Shown here piece after piece: positions 63,335 through 64,000 of a DNA stretch of 64,000 nt. Source of the DNA: Winogradskyella flava. Its GTDB lineage: Bacteria; Bacteroidota; Bacteroidia; Flavobacteriales; Flavobacteriaceae. The number at the start of each line of letters is the position of its first letter. Position 1 is the first letter of the stretch. The position numbers and the translations under genes were made by a program. A model generated the notes under the pieces. It did no database searches, was not told where the DNA came from, and saw nothing but the letters and a program-made list of their open reading frames with translations. The stretch covers positions 1 to 64,000 of the forward strand of contig NZ_JACLCP010000004.1 in NCBI RefSeq assembly GCF_014243395.1, given 5' to 3'.

Positions 63335-64000
63335 ATGCAACTCAACCTTAATAAGCCTATCTGTTTTTTTGATCTTGAAACTACTGGCATCAATATATCC
63401 AAAGACAGAATTGTAGAAATTTCAATCCTTAAAGTTCATCCCAATGGAAAGGAGGATACTTATACCAAAAAAGTAAACCCAACAATTCCTATTCCACCAG
63501 AAGTGACAAAAGTTCATGGCATCTCAGATGCTGATGTAGCAGATGCCCCAACGTTTAAGGAAATTTCTAAAGAAGTACATAATTTAATAAAGGATTCTGA
63601 TTTGGGAGGCTTTAATTCTAACCGTTTTGATATTCCATTACTGGCAGAAGAAATGTTGCGCTCCGAGATTGATTTTGATATGAAAAATACACAATCAATT
63701 GATGTCCAGACTATCTTTCATAAAATGGAACAACGTACCTTAAGTGCAGCGTACAAATTCTATTGCGACAAAAACTTAGACGATGCGCATAGTGCAGAAG
63801 CAGATACTAAGGCTACTTATGAAGTTTTAAAAGCGCAACTAGAACGATATGAAGACTTGGAAAACGACACCAAGTTTTTAGCCGAATTTAGTTCTCGTAA
63901 AAAATTTGCTGACTTTGCTGGTTTTCTAATTTTCAACAAAGAAGGTGAAGAGTGTTTCTCTTTTGGTAAGCATAAAGGCAAACGTGTAGTTGATATCATG
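63335..64000 (+). CDS. DEDDh 3'-5' exonuclease (3' truncated)
   Basis: 222 codons from ATG 63335 to the window edge, still open. Exo I FDLETTGI (with VEISILKV), Exo II GGFNSNRFDIPLLAEEM, Exo III HSAEADTKATYEVL, the DnaQ/RNase T class order with all acidic residues. After it, ECFSFGKHKGKRVVDIM begins a DUF3820-like extension. It would trim 3' ends of DNA or RNA as a stand-alone proofreading-type exonuclease. Confidence 0.88.
   Translation, partial: MQLNLNKPICFFDLETTGINISKDRIVEISILKVHPNGKEDTYTKKVNPTIPIPPEVTKVHGISDADVADAPTFKEISKEVHNLIKDSDLGGFNSNRFDIPLLAEEMLRSEIDFDMKNTQSIDVQTIFHKMEQRTLSAAYKFYCDKNLDDAHSAEADTKATYEVLKAQLERYEDLENDTKFLAEFSSRKKFADFAGFLIFNKEGEECFSFGKHKGKRVVDIM

Overview
The window looks like chromosomal DNA of a flavobacterium (phylum Bacteroidota, family Flavobacteriaceae, probably marine). 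The DNA is AT-rich. Several upstream regions carry the Bacteroidota -7 box TAnnTTTG. Secreted proteins end in type IX secretion (T9SS) sorting domains, of type B at 1-1926 and type A at 54834-57371. A PorP/SprF plus OmpA-family pair, RlmF, an HtpG-type chaperone, ECF sigma/anti-sigma pairs and a flavobacterial-style E2 acyltransferase fit the same picture. I saw no rRNA, tRNA, CRISPR array or insertion sequence.

Layout. 1-4880: T9SS cargo module (5'-truncated DUF11 adhesin, PorP/SprF, PorE-like OmpA protein). 4986-7234: idi, a PTPS/QueD-family gene, manA and a small hypothetical gene. 7317-12555 (minus): DUF4369 lipoprotein, DUF819 membrane protein, a tightly packed five-gene SPFH operon ending in a ribbon-helix-helix gene, and an alpha/beta hydrolase. 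The gaps on both sides of the hydrolase hold possible plus-strand small RNAs, one behind a sigma-54-like promoter. 12931-22659: AlkB-like dioxygenase, VanX-like dipeptidase, envelope genes, two ECF sigma operons and one frameshifted gene. 22691-31036: RhlE-type helicase, RlmF, a methyltransferase, pyruvate carboxylase and a protein with kinase-like motifs. 31234-41471 (minus): MOSC, Crp/Fnr, serine hydrolase, LytTR regulator, transglutaminase-like protein, HtpG and an S9 peptidase, with REP-like repeats around htpG.

41655-49315 is the accessory part. Downstream of a fabH-type gene lies an array of about nine small gene cassettes, all on the plus strand. They are separated by eight imperfectly palindromic sites of about 100-200 bp. 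Each cassette begins with GTT followed by a few cassette-specific bases, and in most cases the reverse complement of that same sequence (ending AAC) stands just after the cassette's gene. This is the self-matching core rule of integron cassettes, so I read the region as an integron-like array without a visible integrase (CALIN-like). Cargo includes a CPCC protein, lipoproteins, a lipocalin-like protein, a three-gene cassette with immunity-like proteins and a DUF2200 protein.

49380-64000 returns to core genes: NTF2-like protein, outer-membrane beta-barrel receptor (with an ECF-type promoter matching the one before the sigma gene at 17391), CoA-binding protein, sodium:solute symporter, a large T9SS type A beta-propeller protein, recR, a family 2 glycosyltransferase, a lipoyl E2 acyltransferase, an Old Yellow Enzyme, an AraC regulator and a 3'-truncated DEDDh exonuclease.
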